This document shows positions 1 through 6,885 of a stretch of 13,443 nucleotides of DNA, piece after piece. Origin of the DNA: DASUSF01 sp036375275. GTDB lineage: Bacteria; Pseudomonadota; Alphaproteobacteria; Geminicoccales; Geminicoccaceae. The position numbers and the translations under genes were made by a program. The notes under the pieces are model-generated. The model saw nothing but the letters and a program-made list of their open reading frames with translations, was not told where the DNA came from and ran no database searches. How positions within the stretch are numbered: position 1 is the first letter of the stretch; every line of letters begins with the position of its first letter. The stretch lies in contig DASUSF010000060.1 in assembly GCA_036375275.1 (NCBI GenBank), positions 1 through 13,443 of the forward strand. The letters are read 5' to 3'.

Positions 1-1317
1 GGCGATGTCGCGCGGCGCGCCGATGCTGATCCGGACCGCGGCGGGCCGGGGGCCGCGATCGACCACGAACGGCTCGGAGGGGGTGATCGCGACGTTCCGG
101 AGCCGCGCTTCGGCGACGAACACCTCCGCCCGACGCGGCTCGGGGAGCGCCAGCCAGACGTGCAGCGCCGCGGGATGGGCGGTGAAGGCGAAGCCGTCGA
201 GCGCCTCGGCCACGACCGCCTGCCGTTCGGCGAGCGCCGCCCGCTGCCATCGGATCAGCTCGAGCGCGGTGCCGTCCCGGATCCACTCGCTGGCCAGTTC
301 GGCGAGCAGCGGGGTCGCCATCCAGCTCGTCGTCCGGATCCGGCGGATCAGCCGCGGGACCAGCGCCGCCGGCGCGGCGACGTAGCCGATGCGCAGCCCC
401 GAGAGCGTGGTCTTGGTGAAGCTGGTGACGTGGCAGGTGCGCTCCGGCAGCACGGCGGCGAGCGGTGGCGGCCCCGGCTCGACCAGCGCGCCGTAGACGT
501 CGTCCTCGACCACGAACACCTCGTGTCGCCGGGCGATCTGGGCGATCCGGCGGCGACGCTCCTCGCTCATCAGCGCGACCGTCGGATTGTTCAGGGTCGG
601 GGTCGTGCACAGCACCTTGATGCCGGTGGTCGCGCACGCCGCCTCGAACGCGTCGGGGATGATGCCCTCGTGGTCGATCGCGAGGCTCTCCAGGCGCAGG
701 CCGAGGACGCCCGCGAGGCCGATGATCCCATGGTCGACCAGCGCCTCGGTCGCGACCAGGTCGCCGGGCTTGGTCAGGGCGGCGAGGGCGACCAGGAGGC
801 CGTGCGCCGCGCCGTTGCTGATCAGCACCTGGTCGGGCTGGACCTCGAGGCCGCGCTGCTCGAGCCAGCGCGCGCCGGCGGCCCGATGCGCCTCCAGCCC
901 GCCGATCGGCCGGCAGACCAGCATCGAGGTCATGTCCCCGCGGGCGGCGAGTGCGGCCAGGGCGCTCCTCGCCCGCTCGGCGTGCAGGTTGGCGTAGACC
1001 GGGCGGTTGATCGAAAGATCGATCAGATCGTCGCTCCGCCGGTCCATGATGAAGCTCGGCTCGATCTCGGGGCTGGCGGCGAGGACGAAGGTGCCACGCC
1101 CCACCTCGCCCCGGACCAGGCCGCGGCGCTCGACCTCGGCGTAGGCCTGGCTCACCGTCTGGACGCTGATGCCGAGGCGGAGCGCCAGGTCGCGCTGGGT
1201 CGGCAGGCGGGTGCCCGGAGGCAGCTCGCCGGCCTCGATCGCGCGGACGAGCTCCTGGGCGATCGCGCGGTAGCGCGGCCCGGAAGCCTGGGCGAGCCGG
1301 GACAGCCAGCTTGACAT
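1..1317 (-). CDS. MocR-family transcriptional regulator (GntR winged helix fused to PLP aminotransferase-like domain), C-terminus cut by window edge
   Basis: Likely a PLP-sensing transcription regulator. The visible 439 residues begin with a GntR-type winged helix (about 12-78, containing LPTQRDLALRLGISVQTVSQ). An aspartate-aminotransferase fold type I domain follows (about 98 onward). PLP-site residues are visible: N244 in NNPT, D272 and Y275 in EDDVYG, the Schiff-base lysine K302 in SFTKTTLSGLRIGY, and a carboxylate-binding type R429 in VRISIG. Members of this family usually activate or repress a divergent neighbour, here the TRAP binding-protein gene. The ectoine regulator EnuR is a MocR protein whose PLP lysine I recall as also being Lys302; I cannot verify this. 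The start is the ATG at 1317, because an in-frame TGA lies two codons upstream and the winged helix begins about ten residues in. No Shine-Dalgarno precedes it, so the mRNA may be leaderless. The family is secure; the ligand and target are inferred. Confidence 0.93.
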   Translation of the reverse strand, partial: MSSWLSRLAQASGPRYRAIAQELVRAIEAGELPPGTRLPTQRDLALRLGISVQTVSQAYAEVERRGLVRGEVGRGTFVLAASPEIEPSFIMDRRSDDLIDLSINRPVYANLHAERARSALAALAARGDMTSMLVCRPIGGLEAHRAAGARWLEQRGLEVQPDQVLISNGAAHGLLVALAALTKPGDLVATEALVDHGIIGLAGVLGLRLESLAIDHEGIIPDAFEAACATTGIKVLCTTPTLNNPTVALMSEERRRRIAQIARRHEVFVVEDDVYGALVEPGPPPLAAVLPERTCHVTSFTKTTLSGLRIGYVAAPAALVPRLIRRIRTTSWMATPLLAELASEWIRDGTALELIRWQRAALAERQAVVAEALDGFAFTAHPAALHVWLALPEPRRAEVFVAEARLRNVAITPSEPFVVDRGPRPAAVRISIGAPRDIA

Positions 1318-1346
1318 GCGTCAATTCTAGGCTTGAACCATGTCAA
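1311..1346. promoter_or_regulatory. Two 14-bp direct repeats, candidate MocR operator
   Basis: TTGACATGCGTCAA (1311-1324) and TTGAACCATGTCAA (1333-1346) both fit TTGA-N5-GTCAA. Their starts are 22 bp apart, about two helical turns. The first copy is also a perfect 5-bp inverted repeat (TTGAC-N4-GTCAA) and covers the regulator's own start codon. MocR regulators such as GabR and PdxR are known to bind spaced direct repeats near their own promoter. The assignment to this regulator is inference from position and arrangement. Confidence 0.5.
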
Positions 1347-1361
1347 TCGGCAACCTACCCT
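1333..1361 (+). promoter_or_regulatory. Possible sigma-70-like promoter for the TRAP binding-protein gene
   Basis: TTGAAC (1333-1338) and TACCCT (1356-1361) are separated by 17 bp, giving a passable -35/-10 pair about 80 bp upstream of the ATG at 1444. The -35 element coincides with the second 14-bp repeat, so a bound regulator could block or recruit polymerase here. The -10 is a weak match, so this is tentative. Confidence 0.3.
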
Positions 1362-1443
1362 GAGCGCAGCCGAATCCGCCCGTCGCGCCCGGCGCGGCAA
1401 TGCTCGCCGCTCGTGCGGGGGCCAAATCAGAGGAGGTCCGTTC

Positions 1444-2472
1444 ATGGCACACCGTCCGACCATCCGCGCGCTGCTTGCCGGCGCCGCGCTCACGCTCAGC
1501 TTTTCTGCCGGCGCCGCGGCCGAGGAGTGGAAGTTCGCGATCGAGGAGATCGAAGGCAGCGTCCAGGACGCCTACGCGCAGAAGTTCAAGGAGCTGATCG
1601 AGGAGAAGACGGGCGGCGAGGTCACCGTCACGATCTATCCCTACGGCGCGCTCGGCACCTCGGCCGAGCTGACCGAGCTGGTCACGCAGGGCGCGATCCA
1701 GTTCGCCAACGCCTCGCCCGGCCACCTCGGCACCCTGGTCCCCGAGATCCAGGTGTTCTCGGTCCCCTACCTGCTCTCCGAGGACAATACGGCGAACAAG
1801 GAGGTGCTGACCGAGAGCGAGGTGATCTACGGCCAGCTGCAGGAGGACTTCCACGAGAAGGGGCTGCATCTGCTCACCATGTACCCCGAGGGCGAGATGG
1901 TCTGGACGGCCAACAAGGAGGTCCGGTCGCCCGAGGATTTCGACAACTTCAAGATGCGCACCATGGTCTCGCCGATGCTGGTCGCGGCCTACGAATCCTA
2001 CGGTGCCAGCCCGACCCCGATGCCCTACGGCGAGGTCTACGGTGGCCTGCAGCTCGGCTCCATCGACGGCCAGGTGAACCCGATCTTCGCGATCGAGGAG
2101 ATGAAGTTCTACGAGGTGCAGGACTACATGATCTTTTCGGGCGAGCAGCAGTTCGTGACCACGGTGGTCACCAACTCCGACTGGTATCAGGCGGATCTGT
2201 CCGACGAGAACAAGAAGGTGCTGGACGAGACGATCAGCGAGCTCGCCGACTACATCTTCGAGGTGCAGGACCAGTACAACCAGGAGCGCCTCGAGAAGAT
2301 CAAGGAGGCCAAGCCCGACATGCAGGTGATCGAGCTGACCGACGAGGAGCGCGCGGTCTTCCAGGAGCGGGCGCAGGAGGTCCGGCAGAAGTACGTCGAG
2401 ATGGTCGGCGGCGAAGCCGAGCAGGTCCTGAACGACCTCGAGGCGGAGATCAAGGCGGCCGAAGGCTCGTAA
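1444..2472 (+). CDS. dctP: TRAP transporter substrate-binding protein, DctP family, TeaA/UehA-like
   Basis: A 342-residue periplasmic solute receptor for a TRAP transporter. It has a signal peptide (about 1-26, positively charged start, hydrophobic core, AGAAA before the mature EEWKF). The DctP fold shows the family's carboxylate-binding arginine R172 (in KMRTM) and N212 (in GQVNPIF). Segments such as MYPEGEMVWTANKEV, SPEDFDN and GEVYGGLQLGSIDGQ closely resemble the ectoine receptor TeaA as I remember it. A tyrosine (Y195 in PMPYGEVYGG) stands where I recall a tryptophan, so the ligand may be ectoine or another small zwitterion or carboxylate. The start is set by AGGAGG at 1431-1436, seven bases before the ATG; an in-frame upstream extension would not give a signal peptide at the N-terminus. 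No DctQ or DctM membrane-subunit gene accompanies it in the window. The family is secure; the substrate is inferred. Confidence 0.93.
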   Translation: MAHRPTIRALLAGAALTLSFSAGAAAEEWKFAIEEIEGSVQDAYAQKFKELIEEKTGGEVTVTIYPYGALGTSAELTELVTQGAIQFANASPGHLGTLVPEIQVFSVPYLLSEDNTANKEVLTESEVIYGQLQEDFHEKGLHLLTMYPEGEMVWTANKEVRSPEDFDNFKMRTMVSPMLVAAYESYGASPTPMPYGEVYGGLQLGSIDGQVNPIFAIEEMKFYEVQDYMIFSGEQQFVTTVVTNSDWYQADLSDENKKVLDETISELADYIFEVQDQYNQERLEKIKEAKPDMQVIELTDEERAVFQERAQEVRQKYVEMVGGEAEQVLNDLEAEIKAAEGS

Positions 2473-2500
2473 GCCTGAGCCTTCCTCCGCGGGTGGCGGC

Positions 2501-2527
2501 AGGGCCGGGTGCGGCGCATCCGGCCCT
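2501..2527 (+). terminator. Strong hairpin after the binding-protein gene
   Basis: AGGGCCGG (2501-2508) pairs perfectly with CCGGCCCT (2520-2527). The stem continues inward through a G-T wobble and TGC/GCA to a GGC loop, giving about 12 base pairs. It begins 28 bases after the TAA at 2472. Only two T residues follow (TTCG), so it is not a classical Rho-independent terminator. It could end or attenuate transcription before the downstream regulator gene, or stabilise the upstream mRNA. Confidence 0.5.
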
Positions 2528-2548
2528 TCGCCGTTCCCGGGCGCCGTC

Positions 2549-3034
2549 ATGAGCCGGCTGGACGCGACCGATCTTCGGATCCTCGCAACCCTGCAGCGCC
2601 GCGGGCGGATCACCAAGACGGCGCTCGCCGAGGAGGTGCATCTTTCGCCGACCCCGTGCTGGGAGCGCCTGAAGCGGCTCGAGCAGGCGGGGCTCATCAA
2701 GGGCTATCACGCGCTGATCGACCTCGACCGGCTGGGCGCCACCAACACCGTCCTGGTCGAGATCACCCTCAAGCAGCACCGCTACGAGGACTTCCAGCGC
2801 TTCGAGGTGGCGATCCGCGCCGTGCCCGAGATCATCGAGGCGCACGCGACCGGCGGCGGGATCGACTACCTGCTGAAGGTGGTCGTGCCCGACATCGACA
2901 CCTACCAGCGGCTGATCGACCGGCTCCTCCTGCAGGAGATCGGCATCGACCGCTACTTCACCTATATCGTGACCCGGACGGTCAAGAGCGCGCCGCAGCC
3001 GCCGGTCGAGCTGATCGCGCGGGCGAGCGGCTGA
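2549..3034 (+). CDS. Lrp/AsnC-family transcriptional regulator
   Basis: A 161-residue amino-acid-responsive DNA-binding protein. The N-terminal winged helix-turn-helix spans about residues 3-52, with the recognition region LSPTPCWERLKRLEQAGLI. The C-terminal RAM/AsnC ligand-binding and oligomerisation domain (about 60-145) includes ATGGGIDYLLKVVV. The length is normal for the family. From memory, the segments LSPTPCWERLKRLE and HRYEDFQRFE resemble the AsnC/DoeX-type regulators found inside ectoine catabolic clusters, and the TeaA-like receptor gene next door fits that. It starts at the ATG at 2549, 76 bases after the receptor gene and just beyond a strong hairpin. There is no clear Shine-Dalgarno, so it may be expressed from its own promoter or by readthrough. 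The family is secure; the effector is unknown. Confidence 0.92.
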   Translation: MSRLDATDLRILATLQRRGRITKTALAEEVHLSPTPCWERLKRLEQAGLIKGYHALIDLDRLGATNTVLVEITLKQHRYEDFQRFEVAIRAVPEIIEAHATGGGIDYLLKVVVPDIDTYQRLIDRLLLQEIGIDRYFTYIVTRTVKSAPQPPVELIARASG

Positions 3035-3040
3035 GCGCCC

Positions 3041-3056
3041 CGGGCCGGGCGGCCCG
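3041..3056 (+). terminator. Short GC hairpin downstream of the AsnC-type regulator
   Basis: CGGGCC (3041-3046) and GGCCCG (3051-3056) form a perfect 6-bp stem with a GGGC loop, six bases after the TGA at 3034. No T-run follows. It may be a weak or Rho-assisted terminator, but GC-rich DNA forms such hairpins by chance. Confidence 0.3.
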
Positions 3057-3109
3057 CCGGCGCATGGCAGGGGTCGCGAAGGTGGAGCCTCGTCATCGCG
3101 CGAAGGCTG

Positions 3110-3115
3110 TATGAT
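3110..3115 (+). promoter_or_regulatory. Possible -10 element for the downstream dehydrogenase
   Basis: TATGAT, one base from the TATAAT consensus and directly preceded by TG, stands out in GC-rich surroundings 35 bases before the ATG at 3150. No good -35 is seen at 16-18 bp. The upstream ATG at 3111 lies inside this element, which argues against translation starting there. Confidence 0.3.
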
Positions 3116-3149
3116 CCGCGACCGTTTCCTGCGACGAGGGTGCCCGCGC

Positions 3150-4064
3150 ATGGCTGATCTGGCGTTCGTCGGTCTCGGCAACATGGGCCGCGGAATGGCG
3201 GCCCGGCTTCTGGCCGCTGGCCACGAGGTGGCGGTCTACAACCGGACGACCGCGAAGGCCGCGGCGCTCGGCGAGCGGGGCGCGCGGGTCGCCGCCAGCC
3301 CGTGCGAGGCGGTGGAAGGAGCGGATGCGGTGTTCGTCATGGTCGGCGACGACCGGGCGTCCCGCTCGGTCTGGCTCGGCGACGACGGGATCCTCGCCGG
3401 CACCCTCCGGGAGCGCGCGTTCGCGATCGAATGCTCGACCCTTTCCCACGACTGGGTGGAGGCGCTCGCGACGCAGGCGGCGGCGCGCGGTCTCCGCTAC
3501 CTGGACTGTCCCGTCACCGGCCTGCCCGACGCCGCGGCAGCGGGCGACCTCACGCTCCTGGTCGGCGCCCAGCCGGCCGATCTGGCGGCTGCTCACCGGC
3601 TCCTCGACCCGCTGTGCAGCGATCTGATCCACTTCGGGCCCGTCGGCACCGGCACCGCCTACAAGCTGATGATCAACCTCATGGGCGCGGTCCAGATCGC
3701 GGCCGCCGCCGAAGGCATGGCGATCGCGGAACGGGCGGGCCTCGACCTCGACCTGGTCGCCCGCGCCATCGCCTCCGGCCAGGCGGCGAGCCCGCAGGTG
3801 GTCCGGAACGCACGCCGCATGGCCGACGACCACCACGACCGCGACATCTCGTTCACGGGCCGCCTCCGGCTCAAGGACGCCGAGTACGGCGTGCGCCTGG
3901 CGAAGAAGCTCGGCCTCGGCGCGCCGCTCGGCCGGGTCGCGTGCGAGGCATTCGGGCGGCTGCTCGAGCATGGCCTCGCCGACCTCAACGAGAGCAAGGT
4001 CATCGAGATCGCGCGGGCCGGCGGCGAGCCGGACCCGGCGCCGGCGCAGGGATCGACCACCTGA
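3150..4064 (+). CDS. NAD(P)-dependent beta-hydroxyacid dehydrogenase (3-hydroxyisobutyrate dehydrogenase family)
   Basis: A 304-residue oxidoreductase that probably oxidises a beta-hydroxyacid to a semialdehyde or keto acid, or runs the reverse reduction. The N-terminal Rossmann fold has GLGNMG at 8-13, with NRT at 31-33 after the second strand, a pattern more often linked to NADP than NAD. The substrate loop is DCPVTG at 119-124 (family usual DAPVSG). The catalytic lysine is K172 in GTGTAYKLMINL, with the supporting N176. The all-alpha C-terminal domain is complete. The length is typical. The start at 3150 puts the Rossmann strand at residue 4 and has a GAGG-like ribosome site about ten bases upstream; an earlier ATG at 3111 would add 13 unlike residues. 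The substrate cannot be told from the sequence: 3-hydroxyisobutyrate, tartronate semialdehyde, glyoxylate or an imine (imine-reductase branch) are all possible. Confidence 0.9.
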   Translation: MADLAFVGLGNMGRGMAARLLAAGHEVAVYNRTTAKAAALGERGARVAASPCEAVEGADAVFVMVGDDRASRSVWLGDDGILAGTLRERAFAIECSTLSHDWVEALATQAAARGLRYLDCPVTGLPDAAAAGDLTLLVGAQPADLAAAHRLLDPLCSDLIHFGPVGTGTAYKLMINLMGAVQIAAAAEGMAIAERAGLDLDLVARAIASGQAASPQVVRNARRMADDHHDRDISFTGRLRLKDAEYGVRLAKKLGLGAPLGRVACEAFGRLLEHGLADLNESKVIEIARAGGEPDPAPAQGSTT

Positions 4065-4167
4065 TGATGGAGATCGTCGCCTTCGGCGCGCGGCGAACGC
4101 AGCCGGCGGAACGGGCTCGAGCTGCGAGCGACCTCGCGGCGCGAGATGCCGTTCGGGGATCGGGATC

Positions 4168-4764
4168 ATGAGCGCCCTCGAGCACCTCTTCGAGCGGAAC
4201 CGCGCCTGGGCGAGGCGGGTCAAGGACGCGGACCCGACGTTCTTCGGGCGGCTCGCGGAACAGCAGACGCCGGAGCTGCTCTGGATCGGCTGCGCCGACA
4301 GCCGGGTGGCGGCGAACCAGATTCTCGACCTGCAGCCGGGCGAGGTGTTCGTCCACCGCAACATCGCGAATGTCGTCGTGCACACCGACCTCAACTGCCT
4401 CTCGGTCATCCAGTTCGCGGTCGAGATGCTGCGGGTGAAGCACATCATCGTCTGCGGCCATTACGGCTGCGGCGGGATCAGGGCGGCGCTCGAGGACGAG
4501 GACCACGGCCTGATCGACAACTGGCTCCGCCACATCAAGGACGTGCACCGCTTCCACGAGGACGCGCTCCGGGACGAGGTCGACCCGGCGGCGCGCTGCG
4601 ATCGGCTGTGCGAGCTGAACGTGGTCGAGCAGGTCCGGAACGTCGCCCACACCACCATCGTCAAGGACGCCTGGCGGCGGGGCGACGATCTGACCGTCCA
4701 CGGCTGGATCTACAGCATCCGGGACGGCATCCTCTCCGAACTCTGCCGGAGCGACCCCCCGTGA
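4168..4764 (+). CDS. can: Beta-class carbonic anhydrase
   Basis: A 198-residue zinc enzyme interconverting CO2 and bicarbonate in the cytoplasm. The beta-class zinc ligands are present: C42, H98 and C101, with the D44/R46 dyad in the signature CADSR (42-46) and CGHYGCGG (96-103). These key positions carry the same numbers I recall for E. coli Can, which supports the ATG at 4168 as the start. The protein is about 20 residues shorter than E. coli Can but keeps the C-terminal strand and helix (DDLTVHGWIYSIRDG). It follows the dehydrogenase gene on the same strand after a 103-base gap with no obvious terminator, so cotranscription is possible; the ribosome site is weak (GGGGATCGGGATC). Its stop lies 16 bases from the stop of the convergent alcohol dehydrogenase gene. 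Confidence 0.96.
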   Translation: MSALEHLFERNRAWARRVKDADPTFFGRLAEQQTPELLWIGCADSRVAANQILDLQPGEVFVHRNIANVVVHTDLNCLSVIQFAVEMLRVKHIIVCGHYGCGGIRAALEDEDHGLIDNWLRHIKDVHRFHEDALRDEVDPAARCDRLCELNVVEQVRNVAHTTIVKDAWRRGDDLTVHGWIYSIRDGILSELCRSDPP

Positions 4765-4780
4765 TCACCTCGATCGCCGC

Positions 4781-5953
4781 TCAGGGCTTGAGCACCACCT
4801 TGATGCAGCCGTCCTCCTTGTCGCGGAAGGTCTTGTAGGCGGCCGGCGCCTGGTCGAGCGGCAGGCGGTGGGTGATCAGGAAGGACGGGTCGATCTCGCC
4901 CTTCTGGATCCGCTGCAGCAGGGGGCGGAGGTACTTGTGCGCGTGGCACTGGCCCATGGTGAAGGTCAGGCCCTTGCCGAACGCCGCGCCGAACGGGAAC
5001 TTGTCGATCAGGCCGGCATAGACGCCGGCGACCGCGACCCGGCCGCCCTTGCGGCAGGCCTGGATCACTTCCCGGAGCGCATGCGCGCGGTCGGTCCCGA
5101 GCATCACCGCCTGCTTCACCCGGTCGAGCACGGCGTCGACCGTCCCGACCCCGTGCGCCTCCATGCCGACCGCGTCGACGCAGAGATCGGGGCCGCGGTT
5201 GTCGGTCAGCTCGTTCAGCCGGTCCATGACCCGCTCCTCGCTGGCGTCGATCGTCTCGGCCCGGCCCTTGGTGCGGGCGAGCTCGAGCCGCTCCGGCACC
5301 CGGTCGATCGCGATCACCCGCTCGGCGCCGAGCAGCCAGGCGCCCTGGATCGCGAACTGGCCGACCGGCCCGCAGCCCCAGATCGCGACCGTGTCGCCCG
5401 GCTTGACCCCGGCTTCCTCGACCGCGCCGTAGCCGGTCGGGAAGATGTCGGAGAGGAACAGGACCTGCTCGTCCGAGAGGCCGTCCGGGACCTTGAGCGG
5501 GCCGACGTCGGCGTAGGGCACGCGCACGTACTCCGCCTGGCCGCCGGCGAACCCGCCGAACAGGTGCGAGTAGCCGAACAGCGCCGCGCCGCCGTGCCCG
5601 TACATCTTGTCGAGCAGCGACTTGTTGGGGTTGGACTCGTCGCACAGCGAGAACTGGTCGTGCGTGCAGAAGAAGCAGTGGCCGCAGGCGATCGGGAAGG
5701 GGACCACGACCCGGTCGCCCTTCTCGAGCGTCCGGACTGCGGCGCCGGTCTCGACCACCTCGCCCATGAACTCGTGGCCGAGGATGTCGCCCTTCTCCAT
5801 GGTCGGGACGTAGCCGTCGTACAGATGCAGGTCCGAGCCGCAGATCGCGGTCGAGGTCACTTGCAGGATGATGTCGCCCGGATCCTGGATGACCGGATCG
5901 GGCACGGTGTCGATCTGGACCTTTTCCTTGCCGTGCCAGCAGAGTGCCTTCAT
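4781..5953 (-). CDS. Zinc-dependent alcohol dehydrogenase (medium-chain dehydrogenase/reductase)
   Basis: A 390-residue medium-chain dehydrogenase that likely oxidises an alcohol or formaldehyde-type hydroxymethyl substrate with NAD. Catalytic zinc ligands are C38 (AICGSD) and H60/E61 (GHEFMGEV). The four structural-zinc cysteines are C90, C93, C96 and C104 (CGHCFFC then FSLC). The coenzyme fold shows GCGPVGQ (193-199) and an acidic D217 that favours NAD over NADP. The length and the long loop after the structural zinc site resemble the glutathione-independent formaldehyde dehydrogenase-like group. The start is the ATG at 5953, with a GGGAG ribosome site upstream, giving the usual MKALCWHG beginning; an upstream ATG would add 12 unlike residues. 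It is the last gene of a probable three-gene minus-strand operon, 108 bases after the SDR gene. The substrate is unknown. Confidence 0.92.
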   Translation of the reverse strand: MKALCWHGKEKVQIDTVPDPVIQDPGDIILQVTSTAICGSDLHLYDGYVPTMEKGDILGHEFMGEVVETGAAVRTLEKGDRVVVPFPIACGHCFFCTHDQFSLCDESNPNKSLLDKMYGHGGAALFGYSHLFGGFAGGQAEYVRVPYADVGPLKVPDGLSDEQVLFLSDIFPTGYGAVEEAGVKPGDTVAIWGCGPVGQFAIQGAWLLGAERVIAIDRVPERLELARTKGRAETIDASEERVMDRLNELTDNRGPDLCVDAVGMEAHGVGTVDAVLDRVKQAVMLGTDRAHALREVIQACRKGGRVAVAGVYAGLIDKFPFGAAFGKGLTFTMGQCHAHKYLRPLLQRIQKGEIDPSFLITHRLPLDQAPAAYKTFRDKEDGCIKVVLKP

Positions 5954-6045
5954 GGCCGGTGCTCCCGTCCTCGTCGGACGCTCGACCATCGACCGCCCGC
6001 GTCGGTCCTGAACGGGACGGCCCGCGCACCGTTCCCCGGGCGCAC

Positions 6046-6060
6046 CGCCGGCTGCCGGCG
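6046..6060 (-). terminator. Perfect hairpin immediately after the SDR stop codon
   Basis: CGCCGG (6046-6051) and CCGGCG (6055-6060) form a 6-bp stem with a 3-base loop, one base beyond the SDR stop codon (6062-6064) in the direction of transcription. No T-run follows. It might partly terminate or protect the upstream mRNA end between the SDR and alcohol dehydrogenase genes. Confidence 0.35.
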
Positions 6061-6061
6061 C

Positions 6062-6862
6062 TCAGTCGCAGCGGGCGGTCATGCCGCCGTCGACCACGAT
6101 CTCGGTCGCGGTCACGAAGCGGGCCTCGTCGGAGGCGAGGTAGACGACGGCGTTGGCGGTGTCCCGGCCGTCGCCGGCGAAGCCGAGCGGGATCTTGTCG
6201 AGCCGGCTCCGGACCAGGGCCTCGAGGTCGCCCCGGCCGCGCTGATGCAGGAGCCGCGCCTCGACCAGGGGGGTGTGCATCAGGCCCGGGACGACGGTGT
6301 TCACCCGGATACCGTGCGGCGCCTGCTCGATCGCGGTGTTGCGGGACAGCTGGATCACGCCGGCCTTGGTCGCGGCATAGGCGACGTCGGCCGCTCCGGC
6401 CCAGCGGATGCCCGAGGTCGAGGCGAGGTTCACGATCACGCCCGCCTTCTGGCGCTGCATCACCGGGAGCACATGCTTGCAGGTGAGGAAGACGCTCTTG
6501 AGGTTGAAGGCGACCTGGGCGTCGAAGACGTCCTCCGCCATGTCGACGCAGCCGCCCGGACGCGAGCCGCCGACGTTGTTGACCAGGACGTCGATCTGCC
6601 CGAACGCGCCGAGGCACGCCTCGACCATCCCGCGCACCGCCTCCGACGAGGTGACGTCGGCCTGGTGGGTGCGGAGCCGGTCCGGACCCGCGCCCGCGCG
6701 CTCGACGGTCTCCTCCAGGCTCGCCGGGTTGAGGTCGACCGCGAAGACCTTCGCGCCCTCCTCGATGAAGCGGACCGTGATCGCCCGGCCGTTGCCCCAG
6801 CCGGGGCCGACGCAGCCGGCGCCGGTGACGATCGCGACCTTCCCGTGCAGTCGTCCGGCCAC
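6062..6862 (-). CDS. SDR-family NAD(P)-dependent oxidoreductase
   Basis: A 266-residue classical-type short-chain dehydrogenase. The coenzyme motif is an extended variant, TGAGCVGPGWGNGRA (13-27), in place of TGxxxGIG. It is followed by D43 at the end of the second strand (AVDLN), suggesting NAD. NNVGG (95-99), the catalytic serine S148, Y162 and K166 (YAATK) are all present, so the enzyme should be active. The C-terminus has the usual VDGGMTA. Translation appears to start at a GTG (6860-6862), because GGAGGGGAGG lies eight or so bases upstream and residues GKVAIVTGAG then fall in the normal place. It sits between the carboxymuconolactone-decarboxylase-like gene (23-base gap) and the alcohol dehydrogenase, probably in one operon handling a hydroxylated or carbonyl substrate. 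The substrate cannot be named. Confidence 0.93.
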   Translation of the reverse strand: MAGRLHGKVAIVTGAGCVGPGWGNGRAITVRFIEEGAKVFAVDLNPASLEETVERAGAGPDRLRTHQADVTSSEAVRGMVEACLGAFGQIDVLVNNVGGSRPGGCVDMAEDVFDAQVAFNLKSVFLTCKHVLPVMQRQKAGVIVNLASTSGIRWAGAADVAYAATKAGVIQLSRNTAIEQAPHGIRVNTVVPGLMHTPLVEARLLHQRGRGDLEALVRSRLDKIPLGFAGDGRDTANAVVYLASDEARFVTATEIVVDGGMTARCD

Positions 6863-6885
6863 GGCGCGGGCCTCCCCTCCACTCG

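Noticed and set aside
160..1314. Plus-strand open frame opposite the MocR gene
   Set aside because: Composition is typical of a GC-rich shadow frame. The minus strand shows a complete winged helix and a PLP site.
3111..3149. Earlier ATG for the hydroxyacid dehydrogenase
   Set aside because: It adds 13 Arg-rich residues before the Rossmann strand and overlaps the TATGAT element. The ATG at 3150 fits the family start.
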